64,000 bases of DNA from Kitasatospora sp. NA04385 (GTDB lineage Bacteria > Actinomycetota > Actinomycetes > Streptomycetales > Streptomycetaceae). Below, one piece after another: positions 26,981-35,576 of this stretch (its first letter is position 1; each line of letters starts with the position of its first letter). The notes beneath the pieces were generated by a model. The model worked only from the letters and a program-made list of their open reading frames with translations, did not search any database and was not told where the DNA came from. Location of the stretch: contig NZ_CP054919.1 in the NCBI RefSeq assembly GCF_013364235.1, positions 5,839,156 to 5,903,155 on the forward strand, in the 5' to 3' direction. The translations under genes and the position numbers were made by a program.

Positions 26981-27006
26981 CCTGCAGCTCTGCGGAGGGA
27001 CGCGCC

Positions 27007-27519
27007 ATGCCGTACCGACTCGACGTCATCCAGGGGAACTGGCCCGCGGACGAGCTCGGGAAGGGGGTGGAGGGCCTGCTCGCGGACAGCACGGTGCTCA
27101 GCCTGGCCACCGCCGGCCCCGAGCGCGGACCGCACGCCAACCTGGCCTTCTACGCCTTCGACTCCGACCTGGTGCTGTACTTCTTCAGCGAGCGCTCCAC
27201 CCGGCACAGCCGGCACCTGGCCGAGGAGGCCAGAGCCGCCGCCACCGTCCACCTGCCGCCGCCCGCGTTCGGCGAGCAGCTGCGCGGCATCCAGCTCACC
27301 GGCAGCGCGGGCGAGGCCTGGGGCCGGCAGGCCGAGGCGGCGCTGGAGGCGTACCGCGGCCGCTACCCGGGGTTCGCCGCCGACCCCGAGCTGGCCGACC
27401 AGCTCCTGAACGGCCGGGGCGCGGCCGCGCTGTACCGCTTCCAGGTGGAGGAGCTAACCGCCGTGGACGAGCCGCGGTTCGGGCGGCGCGAGTACCTGCA
27501 CGCGCGCGTGCTGCGCTGA
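27007..27519 (+). CDS. Pyridoxamine 5'-phosphate oxidase-like flavin protein
   Basis: A 170-aa protein of the PNPOx-like split-barrel group. The core reads STVLSLATAGPERGPHANLAFYAFDSDLVLYFFSERSTRHSRHL, the usual first strands and FMN-contact loop, then IQLTGSAGEAW. Start ATG 27007 has GGAGGGA at 7 bases. Members bind FMN, F420 or heme; which applies here is not visible. It stands alone behind a terminator. Confidence 0.75.
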   Translation: MPYRLDVIQGNWPADELGKGVEGLLADSTVLSLATAGPERGPHANLAFYAFDSDLVLYFFSERSTRHSRHLAEEARAAATVHLPPPAFGEQLRGIQLTGSAGEAWGRQAEAALEAYRGRYPGFAADPELADQLLNGRGAAALYRFQVEELTAVDEPRFGRREYLHARVLR

Positions 27520-27549
27520 GGGACGGCTCCGACGGGCGCCGGGGCGGCC

Positions 27550-27568
27550 AGGTTGTATGGACAACTCT
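27550..27568. promoter_or_regulatory. Operator site 1 of the putative phosphonate regulon
   Basis: AGGTTGTATGGACAACTCT; on the other strand AGAGTTGTCCATACAACCT. It matches the operators at 36830 and 42469 (AAGTTG-N-CCAG-N-CAACTT), with arms GTTGT/ACAAC exact. It ends 69 bases before the start codon of the FAD oxidoreductase gene. Confidence 0.6.
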
Positions 27569-27637
27569 TGCGGGCGGTTCATGTCCGCGACGAGATCCGG
27601 ACGACTGGCGGCCACCTCGGCGCCCGAGCCTGTCCGC

Positions 27638-28759
27638 ATGAGAGTCATCGTCGTAGGAGCGGGCGTGCTGGGCACCATGCACGCCTGGCAGGCCGTCGAA
27701 CGCGGCCACGAGGTCGTCCACCTGGAACGCGAGAGCGAGGCCCGCGGCGCCTCCGTCCGCAACTTCGGCCTGGTCTGGGTCAGCGGCCGCGCCGCCGGCC
27801 CGGAACTCGACACCGCGCTGCGCGCCCGCGAACTGTGGGAGGAGATCGGCGCCCGCGTCCCCCGCCTGGGGTTCCGCCCCAACGGCTCGCTCACCCTGGC
27901 CCGCACCGCCGCCGAACTCGCCGTCGCCGAAGCCGCGTCGAAGCTCCCCGACGCCGACCGCCGCGGCTACCGGCTGCTCGGCGCGGACGAGGTCCGCGCC
28001 CTCAACCCCGCACTGCGCGGCGAGTTCCTGGCCGGCCTGCACTGCGCCCGGGACGCCGCCGTCGAACCCCGCACCGCCCAGCCCGCGCTGCGCGCCGCGC
28101 TGGAGGCCACCGGCCGCTACACCTTCCTGCCCGGGCGCGAGGTCCGCGACCTGGTCGGCGCGCGCGCCGTCCGCGACGACCACGGGCAGCTGCACGAGGG
28201 CGACCTCGTCCTGCTCTGCACCGGCGCCTGGCTCGGCGGGCTGGTCCGCGAACTCGCCCCCGACCTGCCGGTGCGCCGGGTCCGCCTCCAGATGATGCAG
28301 ACCGACCCGCTCGGCGAGCCGCTCACCACCTCCGTCGCCGACGGCGACTCCTTCCGCTACTACCCCGCCTTCGCCGGCCCCGAGCTGGACGCCCTGCGCG
28401 CCGGGCAGCCGCAGCCGGACGTCGCCGCCGAGCACAAGATGCAGCTGCTCATGGTCCAGCGCCGGGACGGCGGACTCACCGTCGGCGACACCCACGAGTA
28501 CGACCAGCCCTTCGGCTTCGACGTGGTCGAGGACCCGTACGACCACCTCGCCGCCGTCGCCGGGAGCCTGCTCGGCCGCCCGCTGCCCCCGATCCGCCGC
28601 CGCTGGGCCGGCGTCTACGCCCAGTGCACCGACCCCGCGCTGGTCGTCCACCGGCAGCGGCTCACCGACGGCGCCTGGCTGGTGACCGGGCCGGGCGGCC
28701 GGGGGATGACCTGCTCGCCCGCGATCGCCGCGGACACGGCGGACGCCGCGGGGCTCTGA
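27638..28759 (+). CDS. FAD-dependent oxidoreductase, phosphonate-associated type
   Basis: A 373-aa DAO-type flavoenzyme. The nucleotide-binding GAGVLG is at residues 7-12, followed by GASVRNFGLVWVSGR, EYDQPFGFDVVEDPYDHL, and the C-terminal GPGGRGMTCSPAIA. This layout fits the group annotated as phosphonate-utilisation FAD oxidoreductases (TIGR03364, PbfD-like). These are reported to oxidise aminoethylphosphonate or its N-methyl form to phosphonoacetaldehyde. The family call is from memory. The next gene is a phosphonatase-like hydrolase, the expected follow-on enzyme. ATG 27638 lacks a clear ribosome site. An operator-like palindrome lies upstream. Confidence 0.75.
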   Translation: MRVIVVGAGVLGTMHAWQAVERGHEVVHLERESEARGASVRNFGLVWVSGRAAGPELDTALRARELWEEIGARVPRLGFRPNGSLTLARTAAELAVAEAASKLPDADRRGYRLLGADEVRALNPALRGEFLAGLHCARDAAVEPRTAQPALRAALEATGRYTFLPGREVRDLVGARAVRDDHGQLHEGDLVLLCTGAWLGGLVRELAPDLPVRRVRLQMMQTDPLGEPLTTSVADGDSFRYYPAFAGPELDALRAGQPQPDVAAEHKMQLLMVQRRDGGLTVGDTHEYDQPFGFDVVEDPYDHLAAVAGSLLGRPLPPIRRRWAGVYAQCTDPALVVHRQRLTDGAWLVTGPGGRGMTCSPAIAADTADAAGL

Positions 28760-28827
28760 GCCCGACCCGACGCTGCCCGGCGGCACGGACCTTCCGGCGG
28801 GCTCCGGCCGTCAGCGGCTCGGACCCG

Positions 28828-28854
28828 CCGTTCCCCGGGCCCCCGGAGGGGCCC
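28828..28854 (+). terminator. Hairpin with the dispersed 16-mer
   Basis: GGGCCCC (28837-28843) pairs with GGGGCCC (28848-28854) around CGGA. The left side is the shared 16-mer CCGTTCCCCGGGCCCC (28828-28843). It lies in the 116-base gap between the FAD gene and the hydrolase, so it may limit readthrough between them. Confidence 0.5.
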
Positions 28855-28875
28855 ACGGATCACCTGAGGATGGAC

Positions 28876-29571
28876 ATGACCACGCACGATGTGACCCTGG
28901 TGGTGCTCGACATGGCCGGCACCACCGTCGCCGACGACGGGCTGGTGGAGCTGGCCTTCGCCGCGGCCGCGCGCTCGCAGGGGGTGGAGACCGGGAGCCC
29001 CGAGCACGCCGCGATGCTGGCGCACGTGCGGGCCACCATGGGCGAGTCGAAGATCTCGGTCTTCCGGCACCTGTTCGGCGAGGAGGACCGGGCGCAGGGG
29101 GCCAACCTGGTCTTCGAGGCCGCCTACGAGGGGCTGGTCGACCAGGGGCGCTGCGAGGCGCTGCCCGGGGCGGCCGAGGCCATCGCCGAACTGCGCGGCC
29201 AGGGACGGAAGGTGGCGCTCACCACCGGGTTCTCGCGCACCACGCAGGACCGGATCCTGGACGCGCTCGGCTGGCGGGACGTCGCCGACCTGACGCTCTG
29301 CCCGGCCGACGCCGGGCGCGGCCGCCCCTACCCCGACCTGGCGCTGACCGCGCTGCTGCGCACCCGGACCGACTCGGTGCGGCAGGTCGCGGTGGCCGGG
29401 GACACCGGCTACGACATGCTCACCGGCGTCCGGGCCGGGGCCGCGGTGGTGGCCGGCGTGCTGACCGGCGCGCACGACGAGGCCCGGCTGCGCACGGACG
29501 GCGCCACCCACGTGCTGGCCTCGGTGGCCGAACTGCCCGCCCTGCTGGCCGCCCTGCCGGCCGCCCGCTGA
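28876..29571 (+). CDS. Phosphonatase-like HAD hydrolase
   Basis: A 231-aa HAD enzyme close to phosphonoacetaldehyde hydrolase (PhnX), best fitting the phosphonatase-like group (TIGR03351). Motif I is VVLDMAGTTVAD, with the nucleophile at D12 as in Bacillus PhnX. MGESKISVFRHLF places a lysine (K59) where PhnX has its Schiff-base Lys53. TTGFSR, GRPYPDL and VAVAGDTGYDMLTG supply the later HAD motifs. Start ATG 28876 has TGAGGA at 5 bases; an in-frame ATG at 28870 overlaps it. The reaction proposed is cleavage of phosphonoacetaldehyde to acetaldehyde and phosphate. Confidence 0.8.
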   Translation: MTTHDVTLVVLDMAGTTVADDGLVELAFAAAARSQGVETGSPEHAAMLAHVRATMGESKISVFRHLFGEEDRAQGANLVFEAAYEGLVDQGRCEALPGAAEAIAELRGQGRKVALTTGFSRTTQDRILDALGWRDVADLTLCPADAGRGRPYPDLALTALLRTRTDSVRQVAVAGDTGYDMLTGVRAGAAVVAGVLTGAHDEARLRTDGATHVLASVAELPALLAALPAAR

Positions 29572-29669
29572 CGGGAGGTCACCTCCCCGGCCCGGCCGTC
29601 GCGGCCCCGGCGACGCCCCGGGGCCGCGCGGTACTGGTCCGTGCGGCTTTTGCGTGCTTATCTGATGGC

Positions 29670-30914
29670 ATGTTGCGGTCGCTGCGTTCGCTCGGAGTGC
29701 TCACCCTCGGCCTGACGCTGCTCACCGGCTGCGGCTCCTCCGGGAACGGCGGCAGCGCCCCGTCCGGCACCGCCGGGACGACCACCGGCAGCGCGGAGCC
29801 CGGCAGCCCGTCCCCGTCGCCCTCGCCCTCGCCGACACCGACGCCCAGCCCCACGCCGACCCCCGCCCCGACGCCCGCGCCGACCAGCGCCGCGCCGACC
29901 ACCGGCCCGAGCGACGCCGAGCTCGCCGGACGGCGGATCGTCTACTCGTACCCCGGCACCACCGTCCCCGACACGCTGCTGCAGCGGGTCCGCGAGGGCC
30001 GGGTCGCCGGGGTGATCTTCTTCGCCGAGAACGTCGGCACCGACGCCACCGCGCTGCGCACCGCCGTCACCCGGCTGCGCGAGGCCGAGCAGCAGAGCCC
30101 CAGCCCGCGCCCGCTGCTGCTGATGACCGACCAGGAGGGCGGACTCGTCCGGCGGGTGCCCGGCGGGCCCGAGCAGTCCGCCAAGGACGTCGGCCGCTCC
30201 GCCGACCCGGGCGCCGCCGCCACCCGCACCGGCGGCGAGGCCGCCGCCGCGCTCGGCCAGTACGGCCTCAACCTCAACCTCGCGCCGGTCCTGGACGTCT
30301 ACCGCACCCCCGGCGACTTCGCCGACTCCGCGCAGCGCTCCTACAGCACCGACCCCGCCGTGGTCGGCCGGCTCGGCTCCGCCTTCCTCAAGGCCCAGCA
30401 GGGCGCCGGGGTCGCCGCCACCGCCAAGCACTTCCCCGGCCTCGGCAGCGCGCCCACCGGCGCCAACACCGACGAGGAGCCCGTCACCCTGGACGTCTCG
30501 CTGAACCAGCTGCGCAGCGTGGACGAACGCCCCTACCGGGACGCGATCGCCGCCGGCGTCAAGCTGGTGATGTTCTCCTGGGCGGTCTACCCCGCGCTCG
30601 ACCCCGGCACCCCCGCCGGGACGTCCGGCACGATCGTCCGCGACGAGCTGCGCGGCCGCCTGCACTACGAGGGCGTCACCATCACCGACGCGATCGAGGC
30701 CAAGGCCCTCGACCCGCTCGGCGGCACCCCCGCGCGCGCCCTGGCCGTCGCCCACGCGGGCGTCGACCTGCTGCTCTGCTCCGGCCGGGACGTCGCCCAG
30801 GGCGACGCGGCGGCCGGAGCGCTGGCCTCGGCGCTGGCCTCGGGACAGCTCGACCGGAAGGACTTCACCGCCTCCGCCCAGCGGGTCGACGCGCTGCGCG
30901 GCACGCTCAAGTAG
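29670..30914 (+). CDS. Glycoside hydrolase family 3 lipoprotein (NagZ-like)
   Basis: A 414-aa exported protein with lipobox LLTGCGSS and a Ser/Pro/Thr linker (about residues 45-80) before the GH3 barrel. Catalytic-region marks are LLLMTDQEGGLVRR, LNLAPVLDVY and the His loop KHFPGLGSAPTGANTDEEP, as in beta-N-acetylglucosaminidases that recycle peptidoglycan. The general acid is likely the His in that loop. TTATCT lies 6 bases before ATG 29670, suggesting a leaderless transcript. It stands between phosphonate genes with no evident link. Confidence 0.9.
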   Translation: MLRSLRSLGVLTLGLTLLTGCGSSGNGGSAPSGTAGTTTGSAEPGSPSPSPSPSPTPTPSPTPTPAPTPAPTSAAPTTGPSDAELAGRRIVYSYPGTTVPDTLLQRVREGRVAGVIFFAENVGTDATALRTAVTRLREAEQQSPSPRPLLLMTDQEGGLVRRVPGGPEQSAKDVGRSADPGAAATRTGGEAAAALGQYGLNLNLAPVLDVYRTPGDFADSAQRSYSTDPAVVGRLGSAFLKAQQGAGVAATAKHFPGLGSAPTGANTDEEPVTLDVSLNQLRSVDERPYRDAIAAGVKLVMFSWAVYPALDPGTPAGTSGTIVRDELRGRLHYEGVTITDAIEAKALDPLGGTPARALAVAHAGVDLLLCSGRDVAQGDAAAGALASALASGQLDRKDFTASAQRVDALRGTLK

Positions 30915-30924
30915 CGGGCGGCCG

Positions 30925-31495
30925 TCAGAGCACCAGCGCCAGCAGCACCGCCGCCACGGCGACGAGCACCAGGGTGAGGCGGAACGCGGCCACGTGCGCG
31001 GGCCGTTGGGGGTGGAGGTCGGCCTCGGCGTGGTGCCGCCGGGCGGGCCGACGGCCGACCGGCGCGACCGGCGCGGGGCCGGCGGGCCGACGGTCGCGGG
31101 CGCCGGGGCCGCGGCGTCCTCCCGGTGCTCCGGCCAGTCGGGGTCGGTGCCGGTGGCCGCCGGTACAGGGCGGCCAGGCGGCGGCGGGCGGTCGGGGTCG
31201 GCGGCGGGCGGCGCGCCGGGTCGGGCCAGCGCAGCACGGCCAGGCGGCGGGCCGGGTCGCGGAAGCGCCGTTCGAAGGCGGCCAGTTCGAGGCCGGACAG
31301 CTCCTCGTCCAGGTAGTTCCAGCGCCCGCACTCGTCCAGCTGCCCGGTCCGCCGGTACGCGTCGGCGAGGCGGCGGCGGGCCACCAGGTCGGTCGGGTCG
31401 TTCGACAGCAGGCCGTGCAGCCGGCGCAGGGCCAGCGGCTCGCGGCCCTCCCGCAGGTCGGCCGCAGCTCTGACCAGGGTGGATTCGACGCTCAC
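30925..31495 (-). pseudogene. DUF6584-like protein with two frameshifts
   Basis: From GTG 31495 the frame reads STLVRAAADLREGREPLALRRLHGLLS and WNYLDEELSGLELAAFERRF, typical of DUF6584. Near 31165 sense continues in the next frame (AATGTDPDWPEHREDAAAPAPA), and near 31100 in a third (RRHHAEADLHPQRPAHVAAF). It ends with a membrane helix (LTLVLVAVAAVLLALVL) at the stop 30925-30927. Each step equals one missing base. Either a decaying gene or assembly error; an intact form would be about 190 aa with one C-terminal membrane span. Function of the family unknown. Confidence 0.6.
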
Positions 31496-31548
31496 GGCCC
31501 CGGATTCTGCTGGTCCGCCCCGGCTGCGGTCAACCGGATTCGGGCAGG

Positions 31549-31869
31549 TCAGTGGGTGGAGCGGAGGTTGAGCAGCACCACGCCGGCGATCACCAGGGCG
31601 AGGCCGCACCACTGGAGGCGGCCCAGCGCCTCGCCGAAGAAGCACGCGCCGATCGTCGCGACGGCGGCGGTGCCCGCGCCCGACCAGAGCGCGTACGCGA
31701 CCGAGACGGGTATGTGCTTGAGGGCCCGGCCGAGCAGGGCGAAGGAGAGCGCGTAGCCGACCGCGACGGCCAGGCTGGGCCACGGCCGGGAGAAGCCGTC
31801 GGTGAGCTTGAGCAGGCTGGTCGCGCAGACCTCGCTGGTGATCGCCAGGGCGAGCAGCAGGTACGGCAT
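31549..31869 (-). CDS. SMR-family small multidrug transporter
   Basis: A 106-aa protein with four membrane helices and the conserved glutamate (E13, LALAITSEVCATSLLKLTDGF) that couples drug and proton exchange. The final helix ends AGVVLLNLRS. Its ATG shares one base with the stop of the HAD gene (TGATG), so translation is coupled. SMR pumps usually export quaternary ammonium compounds, guanidinium or polyamines as dimers. Confidence 0.9.
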   Translation of the reverse strand: MPYLLLALAITSEVCATSLLKLTDGFSRPWPSLAVAVGYALSFALLGRALKHIPVSVAYALWSGAGTAAVATIGACFFGEALGRLQWCGLALVIAGVVLLNLRSTH

Positions 31870-32534
31870 CAGCGGGCGGGGGAGAGCGCGGCGAGGAAGG
31901 GGAGGTCGGCGTCGGCCAGGCTGTCCAGCACGGTGGTGCCCTGCGCGGCGGGGATCGGGACGGCGGACGGCACCGCCAGCACCGGGCAGCCCGCGGCGCG
32001 GGCGGAGGCCACGCCGGTCGGGGTGTCCTCGACGGCGACGCAGACGGCCGGGGCCAGGCCCAGCCGGGCGGCGGCGGCCAGGTACGGGTCGGGGGCGGGC
32101 TTGGTGCGGGGGGTGTCCTCGGCGGCGAGGGTGGTGCTGAACCAGTGCGGGCCGATGGCGCGCAGCACCAGGTCGACCACCCGGCGCGGGGACGCCGAGA
32201 CCAGGGCGGTCGGGACGTCCGCGTCGCGCAGCGCGGCCAGCAGCGCGAGGGCGCCGGGGCGGGGGACGATCTGCGAGGCGACCTTCGCGGCGAAGGTCTC
32301 GTTCAGGTGCTCCACCAGGTCGGCCTCCGGGCGCGCGGTGCGGCTGCTGCGGTGCAGGTGGGCGGCGGTGTGCTCGACGGCCCGGCCGAGGACGTCCGGG
32401 AGGTCGGCGTCGGTGAGCGTCAGGTCCAGCTCGGCGGCGAGTTCGGCCGCGGCCTGCCACCACAGGTGCTCGGTGTCGACCAGGGTGCCGTCCATGTCGA
32501 ACAGGACGGCGGCGGGGCGGGGGGCTGCGGGCAT
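31869..32534 (-). CDS. HAD hydrolase, beta-phosphoglucomutase-like
   Basis: A 221-aa HAD subfamily IA protein with motif I VLFDMDGTLVDTEHLW, motif II LVSASP, the lysine in RTKPAPDPYL and motif IV VAVEDTPTGVASARAAG. All catalytic residues are present, so small-molecule phosphatase or mutase activity is likely; the substrate is not evident. It is co-translated with the SMR transporter downstream. It is probably not part of the upstream ABC operon, since a hairpin separates them. Confidence 0.85.
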   Translation of the reverse strand: MPAAPRPAAVLFDMDGTLVDTEHLWWQAAAELAAELDLTLTDADLPDVLGRAVEHTAAHLHRSSRTARPEADLVEHLNETFAAKVASQIVPRPGALALLAALRDADVPTALVSASPRRVVDLVLRAIGPHWFSTTLAAEDTPRTKPAPDPYLAAAARLGLAPAVCVAVEDTPTGVASARAAGCPVLAVPSAVPIPAAQGTTVLDSLADADLPFLAALSPAR

Positions 32535-32656
32535 GGCGGTACCTCTTACGTGGGGTCAGGGGCTCGGGGAACGACGAGTCCGTGCTGCTGCGGGTAGTAG
32601 ACAGAACCGGAAGCCCGCGCGCGCAACGGCAGTGCGCCGTCAGCAGCATCGACCCG

Positions 32657-32682
32657 CCGTTCCCCGGGCCCCTGTCGGGGCC
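32657..32682 (-). terminator. Hairpin after the ABC importer operon
   Basis: GGCCCC (32667-32672) pairs with GGGGCC (32677-32682) around TGTC, overlapping the 16-mer CCGTTCCCCGGGCCCC (32657-32672). It lies just beyond the 3' end of the minus-strand ABC importer operon. Confidence 0.5.
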
Positions 32683-32694
32683 ACTGCGCGGCGT

Positions 32695-33774
32695 TCAGGC
32701 CCGGTCGACCAGGACCGGGCGGTCGGGGAGGGTGAGGGCGGCGCGGGAGCCGAGGGGGAGGGCGGCGGCCGCCTCGGTGGGGAGGTCGGACTTGATCTCG
32801 GTGCCGTCGGGGAGGCGGACGGTGAGGCGGGTGACGGCGCCGAGGAAGGCGGCGGCGACGACCAGCGCGGGGCCGTCCTCGGCGGGCGCGAGCGCGACGT
32901 GCTCGGGGCGGACCAGGACGTGCAGTTCGCCGTCGGCGGGGAGGGCGCCGTCCACGGGGTGGCGGCGGCCGAGCACCTCGACCCCGCCGTCGGCGGTGCG
33001 CGAGCACGGGACGCGGCTCATCGTGCCGACGAACTCGGCGACGAACGCGGTGGCCGGCCGGGAGTACAACTCCGAAGGGGTGGCGCACTGTTCGAGGCGC
33101 CCGGCGCGCAGGACGGCGACCCGGTCGGCCATCGAGAGGGCCTCCTCCTGGTCGTGCGTGACGAACAGGGTGGTGATGCCGAGCTCCTGCTGGAGGCGGC
33201 GGATCTCCTCGCGCAGTGACAGGCGGACCTTGGCGTCCAGGGCGGAGAGCGGCTCGTCGAGCAGCAGCACGCGCGGCTGCAGGGCGAGCGCGCGGGCGAG
33301 CGCGATGCGCTGCTGCTGGCCGCCGGACATCTGGTGCGGGTAGTGCGCGGCGCGCTGCGGGAGGCCGACGAGTTCCAGCAACTCCTGGGCGCGGCGCAGC
33401 CGTTCGGCCTTGCCGACGCCGCGCATCCGCAGCCCGAAGGCGACGTTGTCGGCGGCGGTCAGGTGCGGGAAGAGGCTGTAGGACTGGAACACCATGCCGG
33501 CGTCGCGCCGGTGGGCCGGGATGCGGGTGATGTCCTCGCCGTCGACCAGCACCTCGCCGGAGTCGTGGGTCTCGAAGCCGGCCAGGACGCGCAGCGCGGT
33601 GGTCTTGCCGCAGCCGGACGGGCCGAGCAGGGCGAGCAGTTCGCCGGGGCGGACGGTCAGGTCGAGGCCGTCCAGGGCGGTGGTGGTGCCGAACGTCCGC
33701 CGCAGCGAACGGAATTCGACGGTGGCGCTGCCGGTGGCGGCGTCCTGGGCGAGGGGGGCGGTGGCGGTGCTCAT
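32695..33774 (-). CDS. ABC importer ATPase (PotA/FbpC type), putative aminophosphonate uptake
   Basis: A 359-aa ATPase, last gene of the importer operon. Walker A GPSGCGKTT (51-59), Q-loop MVFQSYSLFPHL, signature MSGGQQQR, Walker B LLLDEPLSALD and the His switch TLFVTHDQEEAL are intact. A TOBE domain follows (about residues 260-355). It would power the two permeases upstream. The family covers spermidine, iron and 2-aminoethylphosphonate importers; phosphonate is inferred from the operator shared with phosphonate enzymes and the GntR neighbour. Start ATG 33774. Confidence 0.85.
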   Translation of the reverse strand: MSTATAPLAQDAATGSATVEFRSLRRTFGTTTALDGLDLTVRPGELLALLGPSGCGKTTALRVLAGFETHDSGEVLVDGEDITRIPAHRRDAGMVFQSYSLFPHLTAADNVAFGLRMRGVGKAERLRRAQELLELVGLPQRAAHYPHQMSGGQQQRIALARALALQPRVLLLDEPLSALDAKVRLSLREEIRRLQQELGITTLFVTHDQEEALSMADRVAVLRAGRLEQCATPSELYSRPATAFVAEFVGTMSRVPCSRTADGGVEVLGRRHPVDGALPADGELHVLVRPEHVALAPAEDGPALVVAAAFLGAVTRLTVRLPDGTEIKSDLPTEAAAALPLGSRAALTLPDRPVLVDRA

Positions 33775-33796
33775 GGGTGGCGGTCTCCGGAACGTC

Positions 33797-34624
33797 TCAG
33801 GAGGTGGCGGCGGTCTGGTGGCGGCGCTCGCGGCCGGCGGCGGCCAGCAGGAGCAGCAGCACCCAGGTGATCAGCAGGCTGAGCACGGACACCGCGACGG
33901 ACATCTGGCCCCGGCTGTTGCCGACCGAGTAGATCCACACCGCGAAGGGCTGGTAGCCGAGGATCGAGGCGGTGGTGAACTCGCCCAGGACCAGGGCCAG
34001 GGTGAGGAAGGCGGCGTTCAGCAGCGCGCCGCGCAGGTTCGGCACGATCACCGAGAGGACGGCCCGCGGCCAGCCCGCGCCGCAGTTGCGGGCGGCCTCG
34101 ACCAGGGTGCGCACGTCCACGGCGCGCAGCCCGGAGTCCAGGGCGCGGTAGGCGAGCGGCAGGGCCATCAGGACGTACGCGACGACCAGGACGAGCGGGA
34201 ACTCGGGCTGCTGGACGAAGACGAAGGTCTGGAAGAACGGGGTGTCCATCAGGTAGTCCGGGCCCCAGCGCAGCACGCCGATCAGGCCGGCGGTCAGCGC
34301 GACCGGCGGCACCACCAGCGGCAGGGTGCAGACCACTTCGAGCACCGGGCGCAGCTTCGGCGCGCCGATCCGGACCGCGATCATCGCGGGCACCAGCAGG
34401 AGCAGCAGCACCACGACGGTGACGGCGGCCAGTTCCAGGGTGAGGACCAGGCTGTCGGTGAAGCCGGGGGCGGAGAGCAGCCCGGTGTAGGCGTCGAAGG
34501 AGATGCCGTCGGTGTCGTCGATCGAGAACCAGACCGAGGCGGCCATCGGGACCAGGAAGTACAGGCCGGCCGGCAGCAGGACCGCCCACCGCCAGGGCCG
34601 GGGGCGGGGGTTCAGCTGAGCCAT
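33797..34624 (-). CDS. ABC permease subunit 2, putative aminophosphonate uptake
   Basis: A 275-aa inner-membrane permease with six helices. The cytoplasmic coupling loop is VEAARNCGAGWPRAVLSVIVPNLRGALL, fitting the EAA motif that meets the ATPase. ATG 34624 lies 13 bases inside the end of the preceding permease gene, indicating coupled translation. It pairs with the 34612-35568 product as a heterodimer. Confidence 0.85.
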   Translation of the reverse strand: MAQLNPRPRPWRWAVLLPAGLYFLVPMAASVWFSIDDTDGISFDAYTGLLSAPGFTDSLVLTLELAAVTVVVLLLLLVPAMIAVRIGAPKLRPVLEVVCTLPLVVPPVALTAGLIGVLRWGPDYLMDTPFFQTFVFVQQPEFPLVLVVAYVLMALPLAYRALDSGLRAVDVRTLVEAARNCGAGWPRAVLSVIVPNLRGALLNAAFLTLALVLGEFTTASILGYQPFAVWIYSVGNSRGQMSVAVSVLSLLITWVLLLLLAAAGRERRHQTAATS

Positions 34625-35568
34625 CGGGCACTCCGGCGCTGGAGGGGCAGGTAGACGGCCATCACCAGGACGGCGACGACGATCATGTCGAGGCTGAGCG
34701 CCAGCGCCAGGTTGCCCTGGCCGACCAGCACGTTGCCGGAGAGCGCGTCGGCGATCTGGCGGCTGATCAGCGGGACGGTCGCGCCGACCATGGCGGCGGC
34801 GGTGGCGTACGCGGCGAACGCCGAGCCGAACAGCAGCACGAAGCCGCCGAGCAGCGAGGGGAACAGGATCGGCAGCGCGACGTGCCGCCAGTACTGCAGC
34901 GTGGTGGCCCGGTTGTTGCGGGCGGCCTCGCGCCACTGCAGGCGCAGGCCCTCCAGCGCGGGGGTGATGGTGAGCACCATCAGCGGCACCAGGAAGTACA
35001 GGTAGGTGACGGCCAGGCCGGTGAAGCTGTACAGCGACCAGCCGTGGTCGGTCAGGTGGAACATCTTCGTCACCTCGCCCGCGTTGCCGAGGGTGGCGAC
35101 GAAGGCGAACGCCAGCGGCAGGCCGCCGAAGTTGGCGAGCACGCCGGAGGCGGTCAGCACCGCCTCGCGCAGCAGCCGGAACCGGGAGGTCAGCACGGCC
35201 TGGGCGATCGGGACGCCGAGCACAGTGCCGATCAGCGCGGTCAGCGCGGACAGCTTCACGCTGGAGACCAGCGCCGTCCAGTACGCGCCCTGCACCGAGT
35301 CGGTCAGGTTGGCGGTGGTGAAGGAGCCGGCGCCGCTCTCCGCGTCGCTGGAGACGGTGAACGCCCCGGTGACGATGGCGACGGCGGGCAGGCCGAAGCC
35401 GACCAGGAAGAAGGCCAGCAGCGGCACGGCGGCCAGCCAGGCGCGGCCGCGCGGGCGGCGCCGGGCGGGGCGGGCGGTGGGGGAGGCGGGGGCGGCGCCG
35501 ACGGCGCCCGGGCCGCCGCTGGGGTCAGCGGCGGCCGGGGCCGGCACCGGGGTGGGGGCCGTGGTCAT
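34612..35568 (-). CDS. ABC permease subunit 1, putative aminophosphonate uptake
   Basis: A 318-aa permease with a Pro/Ala-rich cytoplasmic head of about 45 residues, then six helices. The EAA loop reads REAARNNRATTLQYWRHVALPILFPSLLGG. ATG 35568 is 8 bases after the stop of the binding-protein gene. The periplasmic-side loop between helices 1 and 2 is longer than usual (DAESGAGSFTTANLTD). Confidence 0.85.
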   Translation of the reverse strand: MTTAPTPVPAPAAADPSGGPGAVGAAPASPTARPARRRPRGRAWLAAVPLLAFFLVGFGLPAVAIVTGAFTVSSDAESGAGSFTTANLTDSVQGAYWTALVSSVKLSALTALIGTVLGVPIAQAVLTSRFRLLREAVLTASGVLANFGGLPLAFAFVATLGNAGEVTKMFHLTDHGWSLYSFTGLAVTYLYFLVPLMVLTITPALEGLRLQWREAARNNRATTLQYWRHVALPILFPSLLGGFVLLFGSAFAAYATAAAMVGATVPLISRQIADALSGNVLVGQGNLALALSLDMIVVAVLVMAVYLPLQRRSARWLS

Positions 35569-35576
35569 GTCGGTGA

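Noticed and set aside
27577..27587. Single PHO-box-like unit GTTCATGTCCG before the FAD oxidoreductase
   Set aside because: Only one unit, without the adjacent 11-bp direct repeat needed for a credible PhoP site.
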